Shown: positions 30,775 through 39,637 of the stretch, piece by piece
Layout: each line of letters opens with the position of its first letter
Position numbering within the stretch: the first letter of the stretch is position 1
Assembly: GCF_002847345.1 (NCBI RefSeq)
Contig: NZ_LXFV01000022.1
Location: 1-64,000 of the forward strand
DNA length: 64,000 bases
From: Pectobacterium peruviense
Lineage (GTDB): Bacteria > Pseudomonadota > Gammaproteobacteria > Enterobacterales > Enterobacteriaceae
Direction of reading: 5' to 3'
Translations under genes and position numbers: made by a program
Notes under the pieces: model-generated
Database searches by the model: none
Seen by the model: the letters and a program-made list of their open reading frames with translations, nothing else
Told to the model about the DNA's origin: nothing

Positions 30775-32373
30775 ATGAAAATAAGAAAGCGTCTCCCAAT
30801 CAATTTACGTTCGCTCATTTTATCCCTCGCGATTATCAGCATGGTGATTACGCTGACGAATGCCTATATCGCCGTTTACAACGTACAAAAAAAGCTCATT
30901 ACCGATCAGATACTTAATTCAAACCTTAATTACTCCACCAAATTGGCTGCCACCACCGAAAGTTTTTTATCCTCCGCGCAGCAGGAACTAGCCTACAGCG
31001 CGACATGGATTGCAGATAATTTTAGTAACGATAATGCGCTGTTAGAGAAAAGCGAACAGGCATACCACATGAGCCAAAGCTTTAATTCTATTTTTATTGC
31101 GGACAGCCAGAACCGCATACGCGCGGTTTACCCAACGTCACTCAACCTAAAAGGTAGTACGCTGACCTCAGATGCCAGCAAGTTGGCGTTGACGGAACAG
31201 AAGCCGCTAATCAGCCAGCCTTATATTTCCGTGACGGGGAATCTACTCGTATTGATTTCCTCCCCCATAAAAGACAAACAGGGAAATTATCTCGGTTACA
31301 TCGGTGGGACGATTTATTTAAAAAGCAAAAGCTTCTTAAACGAATTCATGAATACCCATTTCTATAATGATTACTCCAGCGTTTATGTCATCGATAAAAA
31401 CGGCGTGGTTCTCTATCATCCGGATAAACAGTGGGTCGGCAAATCCATCAGTGACAAGAAAATCAAAGACGTATTTCAGAACAAGAAGAGTGGAACTCTC
31501 GCCATGCCCGACATGCAAGGTACTCCGTCTCTGGTTGGTTTTGATACAGTCGAGTCATCTGGCTGGGTGATCATTACCTTACATCCTTCCCAAAACGTGA
31601 TCGATTCAATTAACGGTGTCATGCGTTCCGTCCTATATGAAGGTGCGCCGGTAATGGCATTAACGCTTATTGCTCTCACCCTACTCGCCTTTTATATTGC
31701 CAACCCTTTACGTTTGCTGGCAGTTTCAGCCAGCAAAATGGAGGAACACGGCGTCATTGAAAAAATTAAGAAAGTTCCCTCATGGTACTTCGAAGTCGAT
31801 CAGCTAAAACGCGTTATTCTTTTTGGTACGGTGTTACTGCACAAGCGGATTGGAAAACTGAGTTTACAGGCCCACACCGACCCGCTCACTGGGTTACTCA
31901 ATCGCCGTGGCATCTATGAAAATATTGAACTCATTCTGTCAAAGAGTAATCAGGTTGCAGCCATCGTGATTGATATCGACCATTTTAAACGCGTGAATGA
32001 TACCTACGGACACAATATTGGCGATGACGTCATCAGGCTGCTGGCTAAAAACATAAAACAAGGCTCACGCGGATCCGATCTGATTTGTCGCACCGGTGGG
32101 GAGGAGTTTCTGGCACTCCTGCCCGATACGGACATGAAGCGAGCCACTGAGATTGCCGAACGGCTGCGTAAAAAAGTTGAAAAAATGCCGCTGCCAATTC
32201 CTGAAAACATCACGATTTCATTAGGCGTCACCTGTTTTATTCCAGGAACAGAGCAAATCGATAGCGTGTTGAAAACTGCGGATGACGCACTCTATCAGGC
32301 CAAGCATGAAGGCAGAAATCGGGTCGTTACCAAAATAGTCCCCGATCATTCAATCCAAAACGACACGGTATAG
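30775..32373 (+). CDS. Membrane diguanylate cyclase with dCache sensor
   Basis: 532 residues. TM1 near 14-34, a periplasmic double-Cache sensor (about 40-290), TM2 near 293-312, a short linker, then a GGDEF domain (about 365-525). The active site is intact as GGEEF, and an RGSD (RxxD) inhibitory site lies five residues before it, so c-di-GMP synthesis with product inhibition is expected. Metal-binding IDIDHFKRVNDTYGHNIGD is present. No EAL domain. It probably promotes a sessile lifestyle in response to a small external ligand. Monocistronic; the leader may be bound by RsmA. Confidence 0.92.
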   Translation: MKIRKRLPINLRSLILSLAIISMVITLTNAYIAVYNVQKKLITDQILNSNLNYSTKLAATTESFLSSAQQELAYSATWIADNFSNDNALLEKSEQAYHMSQSFNSIFIADSQNRIRAVYPTSLNLKGSTLTSDASKLALTEQKPLISQPYISVTGNLLVLISSPIKDKQGNYLGYIGGTIYLKSKSFLNEFMNTHFYNDYSSVYVIDKNGVVLYHPDKQWVGKSISDKKIKDVFQNKKSGTLAMPDMQGTPSLVGFDTVESSGWVIITLHPSQNVIDSINGVMRSVLYEGAPVMALTLIALTLLAFYIANPLRLLAVSASKMEEHGVIEKIKKVPSWYFEVDQLKRVILFGTVLLHKRIGKLSLQAHTDPLTGLLNRRGIYENIELILSKSNQVAAIVIDIDHFKRVNDTYGHNIGDDVIRLLAKNIKQGSRGSDLICRTGGEEFLALLPDTDMKRATEIAERLRKKVEKMPLPIPENITISLGVTCFIPGTEQIDSVLKTADDALYQAKHEGRNRVVTKIVPDHSIQNDTV

Positions 32374-32411
32374 ATACGTTCAGCGCGAATACCGCTAGCC
32401 AGAACGCAGGC

Positions 32412-32506
32412 AAAAAAAACCCGCACAAGGCGGGTTAAGGTCATTCTAATGACAGGGATGGTTAACTACACAACACTCACAGAGATGTGAGGTACTGACA
32501 AGGGAT
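32412..32506 (-). ncRNA. Candidate small RNA between the cyclase and MFS genes
   Basis: Minus strand: an extended -10 promoter TGCTATAGT (TATAGT at 32513-32518) is followed by about 95 nt containing two perfect hairpins, CTCACA-TCTC-TGTGAG (32476-32491) and GTCATT-AG-AATGAC (32440-32453), and a terminator AACCCGC / GCGGGTT with six or more T (32412-32436). There is no start codon with a ribosome-binding site. The terminator could instead serve the upstream MFS gene, 205 bp away. No known RNA recognised. Confidence 0.45.
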
Positions 32507-32641
32507 GCAAGGACTATAGCAAGCCAAATGTATAGTATTGTCATCAGCAAGTAAGGTTAATCTGTCGGTTGTAAAACAACATTGGCGATGCGTCCTTATC
32601 GCAATATCTGGCTATTTCAACCTGCTTTTCCGATCATAATT

Positions 32642-33829
32642 CTACTTTTTTGTGTTCATCAACGCAGCCAGCAGAGCCATGATTGCCAACGCGCTGGCAA
32701 GCCCCCCGACCATCAACCATCCGCCCTGATGCCATGCAGCCATCGCAACTGAGGATCCTCCCGCGCCACCCAAAAACATACCGCCCATGAACACAGTATT
32801 GATTCGCCCTCTGGCAGCATCACCAAGCCCATAGATCACATGCTGATTGGCAATTAACGCACTTTGAACGCCAAGATCGAGCAGGACAACGCCAATAATC
32901 AGGCCAATAACAGAATCGAAGCCGATGAATATCCCCCATGACAGCAGCGTCAGGAGTGCTCCAGCGATCACAACTGGACGGCTACCGATTCTATCGGCCA
33001 ATCTTCCCGCCAGCGGAGCAGCAAAAATACCCGCCACACCAATCACGCCAAACAGGCCCGCGGCAGCGGCCCCCATTTGAAAACGTCCGCTTTCCAGATA
33101 CAGCGCAAGCACGCTCCAGAACGCGCTGAACGATGCAAACAGCAGCGCCTGAATCAGCGTAGCTTTGCGCAATGCGCGTTCATTCCGCCACAGCGTCACT
33201 AGCGAACGCATCAGATCACGGTAACGAACGACTTGATTCGAAGGTGAGGCAGGTAACATTCTTCCCATCGCCCACGCGCCCGCCAGTGCCAGCGGTACGC
33301 TCAACCAAAACATCGCACGCCAGCCTGCGCTTTCCGCCACAAGGCCCGCAACCGTACGGCTAAGCAGGATGCCGCTCAGCAACCCGCTCATCACCGTCCC
33401 GACAATCGCGCCGCGCTGTTTCGCATCAGCAAGCGCTGCAGCAGCCGGAACAATCTGCTGTGCGGCGGTAGCCCCAAAACCGATGAGCAGCGAAGCACTT
33501 AATAAGGTGAAAGCTGATGTCGACAGTGCAGCAAACGCAGAAGCCAACGCCAGCATCAAGAATTGCCACACAATCAGCCGACGGCGATCAAACTTATCAC
33601 CGAGTGGAACCAGCAATAGCAGCCCCAAGGCATAGCCCAGTTGCGTTACCGTTGGGATGAGTGAGGTCGCGCCGCTCGACGTAAAGCTTTCGCTAATCAC
33701 GCCCAACATCGGTTGGTTGTAATAGATATTGGCAACAGAAATACCGCTGGCTGCCGCCATTGAGAAAATCAATACTTTGCCGGGAGCATGCGGTGTTCTG
33801 ACATCGGCTTCGCTGGATAATGTACTCAT
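32642..33829 (-). CDS. MFS transporter (drug/metabolite efflux type)
   Basis: About 395 residues from ATG 33829, chosen because residues before it are not family-like and ACAGGT precedes the ATG cluster. Twelve predicted membrane helices. Motif A-like GDKFDRRRLIVW in loop 2-3 and ADRIGSRPVV in the second half. Similar to 12-TM antiporters of the YnfM/arabinose-efflux-permease group. It lies downstream of, and in the same direction as, a LysR-type regulator, 121 bp away, which probably controls it. Substrate unknown. Confidence 0.85.
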   Translation of the reverse strand: MSTLSSEADVRTPHAPGKVLIFSMAAASGISVANIYYNQPMLGVISESFTSSGATSLIPTVTQLGYALGLLLLVPLGDKFDRRRLIVWQFLMLALASAFAALSTSAFTLLSASLLIGFGATAAQQIVPAAAALADAKQRGAIVGTVMSGLLSGILLSRTVAGLVAESAGWRAMFWLSVPLALAGAWAMGRMLPASPSNQVVRYRDLMRSLVTLWRNERALRKATLIQALLFASFSAFWSVLALYLESGRFQMGAAAAGLFGVIGVAGIFAAPLAGRLADRIGSRPVVIAGALLTLLSWGIFIGFDSVIGLIIGVVLLDLGVQSALIANQHVIYGLGDAARGRINTVFMGGMFLGGAGGSSVAMAAWHQGGWLMVGGLASALAIMALLAALMNTKK

Positions 33830-33950
33830 CATCATACCTGTCTGTGTGTTTCCCGCCGGAAGTCGGCAAGCGATGAGTACAGCATAAGAGGCGGTAATCA
33901 TTCCCAGTAGAGAGGTAAAATGGATATCACCTATTCCGAATAGGAATAAA

Positions 33951-34832
33951 TTAAGAAAAGAGATGCTGAACGAAGCGGGTAAAAATTCTGGCGCGAGCTG
34001 ATGTCATGCGGCCTCCGGGATACACAGCCCATAAATCCATCTTACCCAACGACCATGAATCCAGTGCCGTAACGACCTGCCCGCTCTCAAGCTCTGGTGC
34101 AAACATCCATTCAGACGCCACAATCAACCCTACACCGGACAGCACCGCGGCACGCACACCTTCCGCCGCAGACACACGAATACGCCCATTGGGGAATACC
34201 GTAGTCTGTGTTCCATCCTGAGAAAAGGTCCAGCGGTCGGTTCTCTCTCCCTGCAAATAGATGACAGCAGGATAGGCAGTCAGTGCGTCAGGAGAAGCGG
34301 GAATACCATAACGCGCGAAATAGTCAGGGGTTGCCAACAGACGCATGGAACACGACGCCAGCCGGTGGGCGATCAGGCTTGAATCCTTCATCTCGCCCAA
34401 ACGCAGTGCCACATCAATCCCTTCAGCAATCAGGTCGATCGGACGATCGTCAAGAATGACATCAACGTTTAGCTGTGGATGCTCTGCCATGAATTCATGG
34501 AGCCGCGGTATTATGAGTTGTCTGGCGAAAGTAACGGGTGCACCGATGCGTAGCCGGCCGGACAGCGCCGTGCTCCCACTCACGACATGATCCTGAGCAT
34601 CCCCCAGCATTTTTAATGCGGGAGAGATTTGCTCATAAAAATTCTGCCCGGCTTCTGTTGGCGTCAGGCCTCGGGTAGAGCGGATCAGCAGTGGCGTTGC
34701 CAGTTGGTTTTCAAGCTGCATAATCGCTTTGGAAACCGCAGGCTGCCCAATACCGAGTCTGCGGGACGCGGCGGAAAACGAACCCGTTTCAAAAACGCAG
34801 ATAAATGCTTCCAACGCGCTCAGGCGATCCAT
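33951..34832 (-). CDS. LysR-type transcriptional regulator
   Basis: 293 residues from MDRLSALEAFICVFE, preceded by GGAAGAG; a longer form from 34883 is unlikely. N-terminal winged HTH (GSFSAASRRLGIGQPAVSKAI, about 18-38) and a C-terminal effector-binding domain (about 88-293). Belongs to the subgroup that regulates adjacent efflux or oxidoreductase genes. Same strand as the MFS gene rather than the more common divergent layout. Confidence 0.88.
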   Translation of the reverse strand: MDRLSALEAFICVFETGSFSAASRRLGIGQPAVSKAIMQLENQLATPLLIRSTRGLTPTEAGQNFYEQISPALKMLGDAQDHVVSGSTALSGRLRIGAPVTFARQLIIPRLHEFMAEHPQLNVDVILDDRPIDLIAEGIDVALRLGEMKDSSLIAHRLASCSMRLLATPDYFARYGIPASPDALTAYPAVIYLQGERTDRWTFSQDGTQTTVFPNGRIRVSAAEGVRAAVLSGVGLIVASEWMFAPELESGQVVTALDSWSLGKMDLWAVYPGGRMTSARARIFTRFVQHLFS

Positions 34833-35047
34833 TTTTTCTCTTCCGCAAAAGGAGTTACATCGCATCATACCGCAATCCAGCATGAGTCATGCGGATTCAC
34901 ATCGTGCCTCTCCTTTTCTTGCACTCAGCAGAGGTGACCACATTCGCTTTACCGCTGACTGCATCAAGTATTACTCTGATGGCATAACTTGTCATGACAG
35001 GGCTGGCAAACTTTTGCCGCCTTTTTCAAAATCTTACGAGGCGATGC

Positions 35048-35683
35048 ATGAAACTTTTCATTTACGAACACTGCCCATTCTGTGTCAGAGCCAGAATGAT
35101 TTTTGGTCTGAAAAATCTGCCTGTTGAGCAATCCGTCATTATGGAAGGCGACGCCGACACACCAACGCGCATGGTAGGCCGCAAAGTCGTGCCTATCCTG
35201 CAGAAAGAAGATGGCAGCTTCATGCCGGAAAGCATGGATATCGTCCACTATGTTGACAGCAAGCAAGCCCCGTTAATCGCCGACAAACCGGTTGATGCTG
35301 AGATTGAAGCCTGGTGTAAGTCCGTTTCCAGCGCAGTATTTAACCTTGCGATTCCCCGCTTCACAAAAGCCGATTTCAAAGAACTTTCCATGCCAGAAGC
35401 ACGTCATGCCTACATTCAGCGTGAAGAAAAAGCCTTTGGCGATCTGGATGCACTGATAGCGAAAACGCCGGAATTGATTGCGGAAGTAGAGCAGAAACTC
35501 GAAGCACTGGAGCCGCGTTTGGCAAACATCAACGCTATTTCCACTACCGATTTTATTCTGTTCCCTATTTTACTGTCGCTCACGATCGTGAAAGGCGTGC
35601 AGTTTGGCCCTAACGTCCACGCCTACCTTGAGCGCGTATCAACAGCTAGCAAGGTCGCATTGTTGACCGATAAAGCGCTATAG
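35048..35683 (+). CDS. grxB: Glutaredoxin 2
   Basis: 211 residues (E. coli 215). Atypical GST-like glutaredoxin: N-terminal thioredoxin fold with active site C9-P-F-C12, then an all-helical domain. It reduces protein disulfides and glutathione mixed disulfides with GSH, made via GshA in this window. Start at MKLFIYEHCPFC by homology. Convergent with the glycosyltransferase gene over a hairpin at 35704-35735. Confidence 0.95.
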   Translation: MKLFIYEHCPFCVRARMIFGLKNLPVEQSVIMEGDADTPTRMVGRKVVPILQKEDGSFMPESMDIVHYVDSKQAPLIADKPVDAEIEAWCKSVSSAVFNLAIPRFTKADFKELSMPEARHAYIQREEKAFGDLDALIAKTPELIAEVEQKLEALEPRLANINAISTTDFILFPILLSLTIVKGVQFGPNVHAYLERVSTASKVALLTDKAL

Positions 35684-35703
35684 AAATAACATGATTCGCC
35701 ATA

Positions 35704-35735
35704 GCGTTATGGGGCACCATTTCACCCCATAACGC
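35704..35735. terminator. Perfect 11-bp hairpin between grxB and the isonitrile operon
   Basis: GCGTTATGGGG and CCCCATAACGC pair around a ten-base loop in the convergent interval. There is no T run on either side, so termination would be inefficient or factor-assisted. Confidence 0.55.
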
Positions 35736-35788
35736 GTGGCTGATTTCAGCACATGGCTATGTAAAATAATGACTATATAAAGTAATGG

Positions 35789-37114
35789 CTAGACATGGAG
35801 CAGAGAGGTATTACTGGCTGATGTGATACCGCCCTCCTTTACCTGACATAGCGTATTAACTTCGGTATTAATCAGAGCAAACGCATCATGACTGGCATAA
35901 TCTGCCTGAATCCATCTTGCTCGCTGTAAATAGCCGGGATCCTCCAATATCTCAATCACGGATTGCTTAATCTGCTGTTCACTTGGCGTACTGGTTTGCA
36001 GGTTAATCCCACATCTGGCAAACACCACGCGCGCAGCGCCCTCCTGTTTATCTTCCCCTACCCCAGCCACAATGAGTGGAACGCCATCTTTCAGCGCAGC
36101 ATTAATCGAACCATATCCACCATTGGTTATTAATATCGACGCCGTCGGCAGCCAATCGTCATAAGAGAGGAAGCTCACCACTCTGGCATTTTCAGGTAAG
36201 GATGCTTTCAGGGAATCGACTGAACGTCCTCCCGTGGTCGCCAGCACCCTGACGGGTAAGTCAGCTAGTGCGCGTAACGTTGGCCCAATGAGTTGCTGGA
36301 GATCGACATTCGCCAGTGTTCCTTGTGAAACGATAATAAGCGGCCGACTGTCGTCCGGCGCCCACCACTCAGGAACACACTCAGTTGCAACATGGTGAGA
36401 TAATGGTCCAACAAATCGCACACTTTGTGGTAAATCGTCACGCTGATACTCAAGCTCAGTAGTGGATAGCTGTAAGAAACGATCGCAATGGCCAATCAAC
36501 GCATCCATAAAAGGCCGCTCAAGCGGCTTTCCTCCCGCCAGCACCATCGCGTGATTAAATGCGTGCTGAACCTCGTTCATGAATCCCCGAGTTTCCTCAT
36601 CGACAAGCTGCTCATGGCTTAGATCGGGCAGCAGCAATTTAGGGGGTATGCGGGGCCCATAGAAAACAGAATCTCTTGTTGAGTAGGACAACGGTGTAAC
36701 GCCTATCACGATGACAGGAGGCCGCCGCCTAGAGAGCAACAGCGGCAAGACACCATAAAAACAGTTTTCAACCATGAGCAGGTCGGCATTGGTTTTTGTC
36801 AGCGCTTCACGCAATTGGCGATCCAGCAATGGAATCGGCGCAGCAAAGAAATTTTTCAGCGCCAGAGCCATCTGCGCGTTACCTGGTGGCAGCGTGGCTC
36901 GCAGAGGGAAATGCTGCTCAAGGTGCCTGTAGTCAAAATCAATATCATCGCTAAAAGGAATAAACCCTACCCCAGCGGCCTCCGCCTGCTCACGGAATAA
37001 CGCGCCGCTAAACAGCGTGACATCGTTCCCCTGCGCAACCAAATAGCGAGCGATGCTCAGCAACGGATAAACGTGCCCCGGCGTTGCCATCGCCGCCATG
37101 AGAATATGTGCCAT
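35789..37114 (-). CDS. Family 1 glycosyltransferase of the isonitrile cluster
   Basis: 441 residues, GT-B fold, macroside/UGT type. N-terminal acceptor domain begins HILMAAMATPGHVYPLLSIAR. C-terminal nucleotide-sugar domain has IIVSQGTLAN and the signature FLSYDDWLPTASILITNGGYGSINAALKDGVPLIVAG. It lies 11 bp after the IsnB-type oxygenase and is the third gene of the operon. In Xenorhabdus and Photorhabdus an isnA-isnB-glycosyltransferase set makes rhabduscin, a glycosylated vinyl isonitrile. The same role, glycosylating a tyrosine-derived vinyl isonitrile, is inferred here. Confidence 0.85.
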   Translation of the reverse strand: MAHILMAAMATPGHVYPLLSIARYLVAQGNDVTLFSGALFREQAEAAGVGFIPFSDDIDFDYRHLEQHFPLRATLPPGNAQMALALKNFFAAPIPLLDRQLREALTKTNADLLMVENCFYGVLPLLLSRRRPPVIVIGVTPLSYSTRDSVFYGPRIPPKLLLPDLSHEQLVDEETRGFMNEVQHAFNHAMVLAGGKPLERPFMDALIGHCDRFLQLSTTELEYQRDDLPQSVRFVGPLSHHVATECVPEWWAPDDSRPLIIVSQGTLANVDLQQLIGPTLRALADLPVRVLATTGGRSVDSLKASLPENARVVSFLSYDDWLPTASILITNGGYGSINAALKDGVPLIVAGVGEDKQEGAARVVFARCGINLQTSTPSEQQIKQSVIEILEDPGYLQRARWIQADYASHDAFALINTEVNTLCQVKEGGITSASNTSLLHV

Positions 37115-37125
37115 GATGCTTTCCC

Positions 37126-37980
37126 TTATGCTGCGTTATCAATACAGGTATTCACGCAAATCGGGGTTCCCTGAATGTGCACACGTTGCAGGTGACGAGC
37201 CGAATGAGCCGTAAACGCTTCGCGTCCATGCAGTAGCGAGAAGTTGTCGGCTATCACAACATCGCCCTGTAGCCATTGGTGCGCATAATAATAACGGGGA
37301 TCGTACAGATGCTGCCGTAACGTCTGGCTAAATGTGTTTTGCGCTTCCGGCGTAACATGATGATATTCCAGCGCATGCTGGTTAAGGAAACGCTCCCCTT
37401 CGGTCGGCGGTTCGTTATAACGCATGATCTCACCAACGCCGTTAGGATGAGGAATGACCAATGGTGAAGTCACTTCACCACCGTAATGCACAACGGCCTT
37501 AATGCGATAAGTGATTGAAACACGACGCCACTCCTCGACTAACGGTGCATCGGCCTCAGCCAGCAAACGTGTGGTATCAACGAAAGTGGTGCGTCCACCT
37601 TGATCCTGCCCCGGCGCAGAAACGCAATGGAACAGTTGAAATTCAGGGATCGTTGGCTTGTACATTCCATCCCAGTGTAGCGGCACATAGCTGTTATCGA
37701 AGATGTGATCCTTGGTATCCGCATGCTCTTTTACATCCAGCACTGCCCCGAAAGGCCACATCATGATTTCCCCCCAGTGACCGGCATACTCAGTCAACGT
37801 TTCGGGATCGGAAAAACCAGAAGAAAACCCACGTAGCACCAGAAGGTGATACTCGCGAGCAAGTTCACGCAGTGAGTCGATCGGCAGTGTGGCGATGCTC
37901 TGCCCCGCTTCAACAGGGGTCAATAGCGCGCCAAAAGGAGAAAGCAGCTCGATGCTGCAATTCACTCTATTTTCCATCAT
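37126..37980 (-). CDS. isnB: Fe(II)/2-oxoglutarate oxygenase, IsnB/PvcB type
   Basis: 284 residues from ATG 37980, which follows AAAGGA at good spacing. TauD/TfdA-fold oxygenase: the iron ligands HxD are seen in VPLHWDGMYKP and the distal His in SLLHGREAF, with the 2-oxoglutarate arginine in ARHLQRVHIQG. PvcB/IsnB enzymes act on the isonitrile product of PvcA/IsnA, usually by desaturating it to a vinyl isonitrile with loss of carboxylate. Between the isonitrile synthase (67 bp upstream) and the glycosyltransferase. Confidence 0.87.
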   Translation of the reverse strand: MMENRVNCSIELLSPFGALLTPVEAGQSIATLPIDSLRELAREYHLLVLRGFSSGFSDPETLTEYAGHWGEIMMWPFGAVLDVKEHADTKDHIFDNSYVPLHWDGMYKPTIPEFQLFHCVSAPGQDQGGRTTFVDTTRLLAEADAPLVEEWRRVSITYRIKAVVHYGGEVTSPLVIPHPNGVGEIMRYNEPPTEGERFLNQHALEYHHVTPEAQNTFSQTLRQHLYDPRYYYAHQWLQGDVVIADNFSLLHGREAFTAHSARHLQRVHIQGTPICVNTCIDNAA

Positions 37981-38047
37981 GTATATTCCTTTATAAGATG
38001 ACAATATCGATGTTTTCAGCAGATCATAAGGTGAGAAAAGAGCACGC

Positions 38048-39013
38048 TTATGCCACGTCCGACTGTTTAACTAAGTAGTGGCTAGGCGTACCACGAATTT
38101 CCACAACTTCACCGGCCAACTGCTGCGCATCCGTATTCTTCATAAGCACAAACTGCCCATTAACATTGGCGGCAACACCATGCCAAGGCGTTAACCAGTC
38201 ATCTTTGGTGGGCATCATATGAATACCCAGTTTCAGGCTGTCCGCAGGTTGAGGGTGAATAGACAAACGGATAGCGTCTGGGAAATTTTCAGCAAGCAGA
38301 TTGCCCCACGCCCAGCTACGTTGAATAACGCCACATGCGCGTTTTTTAGCATCCTTCTGTAAGGCTGCATTAGAGCCGGTATAGTCAGGCCGCAGGCTAT
38401 CTTCATAGAGGAAGCGAGTTATTGAACGATAAAGCTGTAAACCTTCTTCGCTCTGCATAAGCTGCTCCTTGATCTCCTCTGCCGATTCGGCGTAATCCTC
38501 AACCAGCCGTTGGCGAAGATGGTCATAGTCAGCGGTGAGTGCCGCCATATTCTCTACATCCTTAAGATTAAAGACGCTGAGATGAACCGCGCCCAGTTCA
38601 TGCAATAAGTTTTCGATCTCATCCTGATAGGTGTTAATGGTTTCGTCGCTGGTCCCAATCAGATCGCCAAATACATGCCCATCCGAGCAAATACGGATAT
38701 GTGCGCCAGGTGGATAATAAAGCTGAATACGCTGACATAACGAATTCAGAAATATCAGGGACAAGCGCTCTGCCATGTCTGGCATTCTCCCCAGCACCTT
38801 ATAAGGGCTGGGGGATTTAACGGGAAACGCTGGTAGAATAAGTTCAACCCGACGACCTTCGTCAACAAAATCACGAATTCTGGGTAATTGAACCTGAGTT
38901 ACCAGAGACTCTTCTTCACTCACTGATTTCGTCGAGTGGGTGAATCGACGCCGGTATTGAATTAACTCACTTAATATTAGTGATGAAACTAATTCATTAT
39001 TAATTATATCCAA
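38048..39013 (-). CDS. isnA: Isonitrile (isocyanide) synthase, IsnA/PvcA family
   Basis: 321 residues, DIT1/PvcA family (family hallmarks: LPAFPVKSPSPYKVLGRMPD, GAHIRICSDGHVFGDLIG, LSIHPQP). These enzymes convert the amino group of tyrosine or tryptophan to an isonitrile with ribulose 5-phosphate as carbon donor. TTG start, preceded by GAGG at proper spacing; the next in-frame ATG is far inside the conserved domain. First gene of a three-gene operon. Upstream DNA is very AT-rich. Tyrosine is the likelier substrate given similarity to the rhabduscin-type layout, but this is inferred. Confidence 0.88.
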   Translation of the reverse strand: MDIINNELVSSLILSELIQYRRRFTHSTKSVSEEESLVTQVQLPRIRDFVDEGRRVELILPAFPVKSPSPYKVLGRMPDMAERLSLIFLNSLCQRIQLYYPPGAHIRICSDGHVFGDLIGTSDETINTYQDEIENLLHELGAVHLSVFNLKDVENMAALTADYDHLRQRLVEDYAESAEEIKEQLMQSEEGLQLYRSITRFLYEDSLRPDYTGSNAALQKDAKKRACGVIQRSWAWGNLLAENFPDAIRLSIHPQPADSLKLGIHMMPTKDDWLTPWHGVAANVNGQFVLMKNTDAQQLAGEVVEIRGTPSHYLVKQSDVA

Positions 39014-39176
39014 AATAACCTCATTAATTTACATTAATTTAAAAATGGAATTAACCACATAGCTATGGCGCAGAAACAATAGAATAAAAACCCTTCATGT
39101 GTACAAAGAAAATACTGAATAACATATTCAGTATTTTTATTTACAATGCTAATAATTAATTTAGATCATAAATTTA
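39014..39176. promoter_or_regulatory. AT-rich region upstream of the isonitrile operon with a strong hairpin
   Basis: A perfect 10-bp stem AATACTGAAT / ATTCAGTATT (39111-39135) is flanked by A and T runs on both strands, a bidirectional terminator or attenuator shape. The isonitrile operon promoter should lie between here and 39014, but no clear consensus was found. Confidence 0.5.
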
Positions 39177-39391
39177 ATATAGGGAAATAGAGAACGTTTT
39201 ATGTATCATAAATGAGGAGGGGAATCATGCGGCAGGCACCATTAGCAACAACGGCAATGCTATGAATAAGGGGGAATAATTATAATGGAAATTGGACTAC
39301 ACAAAACAAGCTAATCAGCCAATCGCTGGCGATTGAAGCGTTGCTTGAAAGGAAAGAGATTCGGGTAGAAAGAAGGGAGTATTTATCGTAA
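39177..39391 (+). pseudogene. Decayed C-terminal gene fragment
   Basis: Two frames join at a GGGGG run (about 39270). The first reads EEGNHAAGTISNNGNAMNKG, the second NYNGNWTTQNKLISQSLAIE and ends LLERKEIRVERREYLS. No start codon or promoter fits and a stop closes the first frame upstream. Composition is protein-like, so I read it as the frameshifted 3' end of a lost gene. The family is not recognised; an effector or toxin tail is conceivable given the Rhs locus nearby. Confidence 0.5.
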
Positions 39392-39444
39392 TACGCTGAC
39401 ACTTGATTAGTTAACAAGCAGTGATGAATAACAGATTGCGTTAA

Positions 39445-39630
39445 TTATTTTTCTTCAACTTTATAACTCCTTGAATCTGAACATGAAATAAATTTATACT
39501 TTCCTACATAGAGTCCTTTTTCTTTATAATTCGCCATAACCTCTGACGGATACCAACCGTAACCAAATAGGAACAAAGCATCTACTTTAACCAAATCCCT
39601 AATGAGATCTAATTTATCGCCCTCACTCTC
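39445..39630 (-). pseudogene. Truncated gene fragment, minus strand
   Basis: Open frame ending at 39445 with protein-like sequence (LDLIRDLVKVDALFLFGYGW, then MANYKEKGLYVGKYKFISCS). It runs without a proper start into DNA that belongs to the HTH remnant on the other strand, so it was cut at a junction near 39620-39640. Unknown family. AT-rich like the immunity genes at 40.2-41.1 kb. Confidence 0.45.
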
Positions 39631-39637
39631 TACGCTC

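Noticed and set aside
39227-39265. Twelve-codon frame with a strong AGGAGGGG site, possible small protein
   Set aside because: It overlaps the decayed fragment in the wrong frame; the good site is probably chance in a purine-rich stretch.
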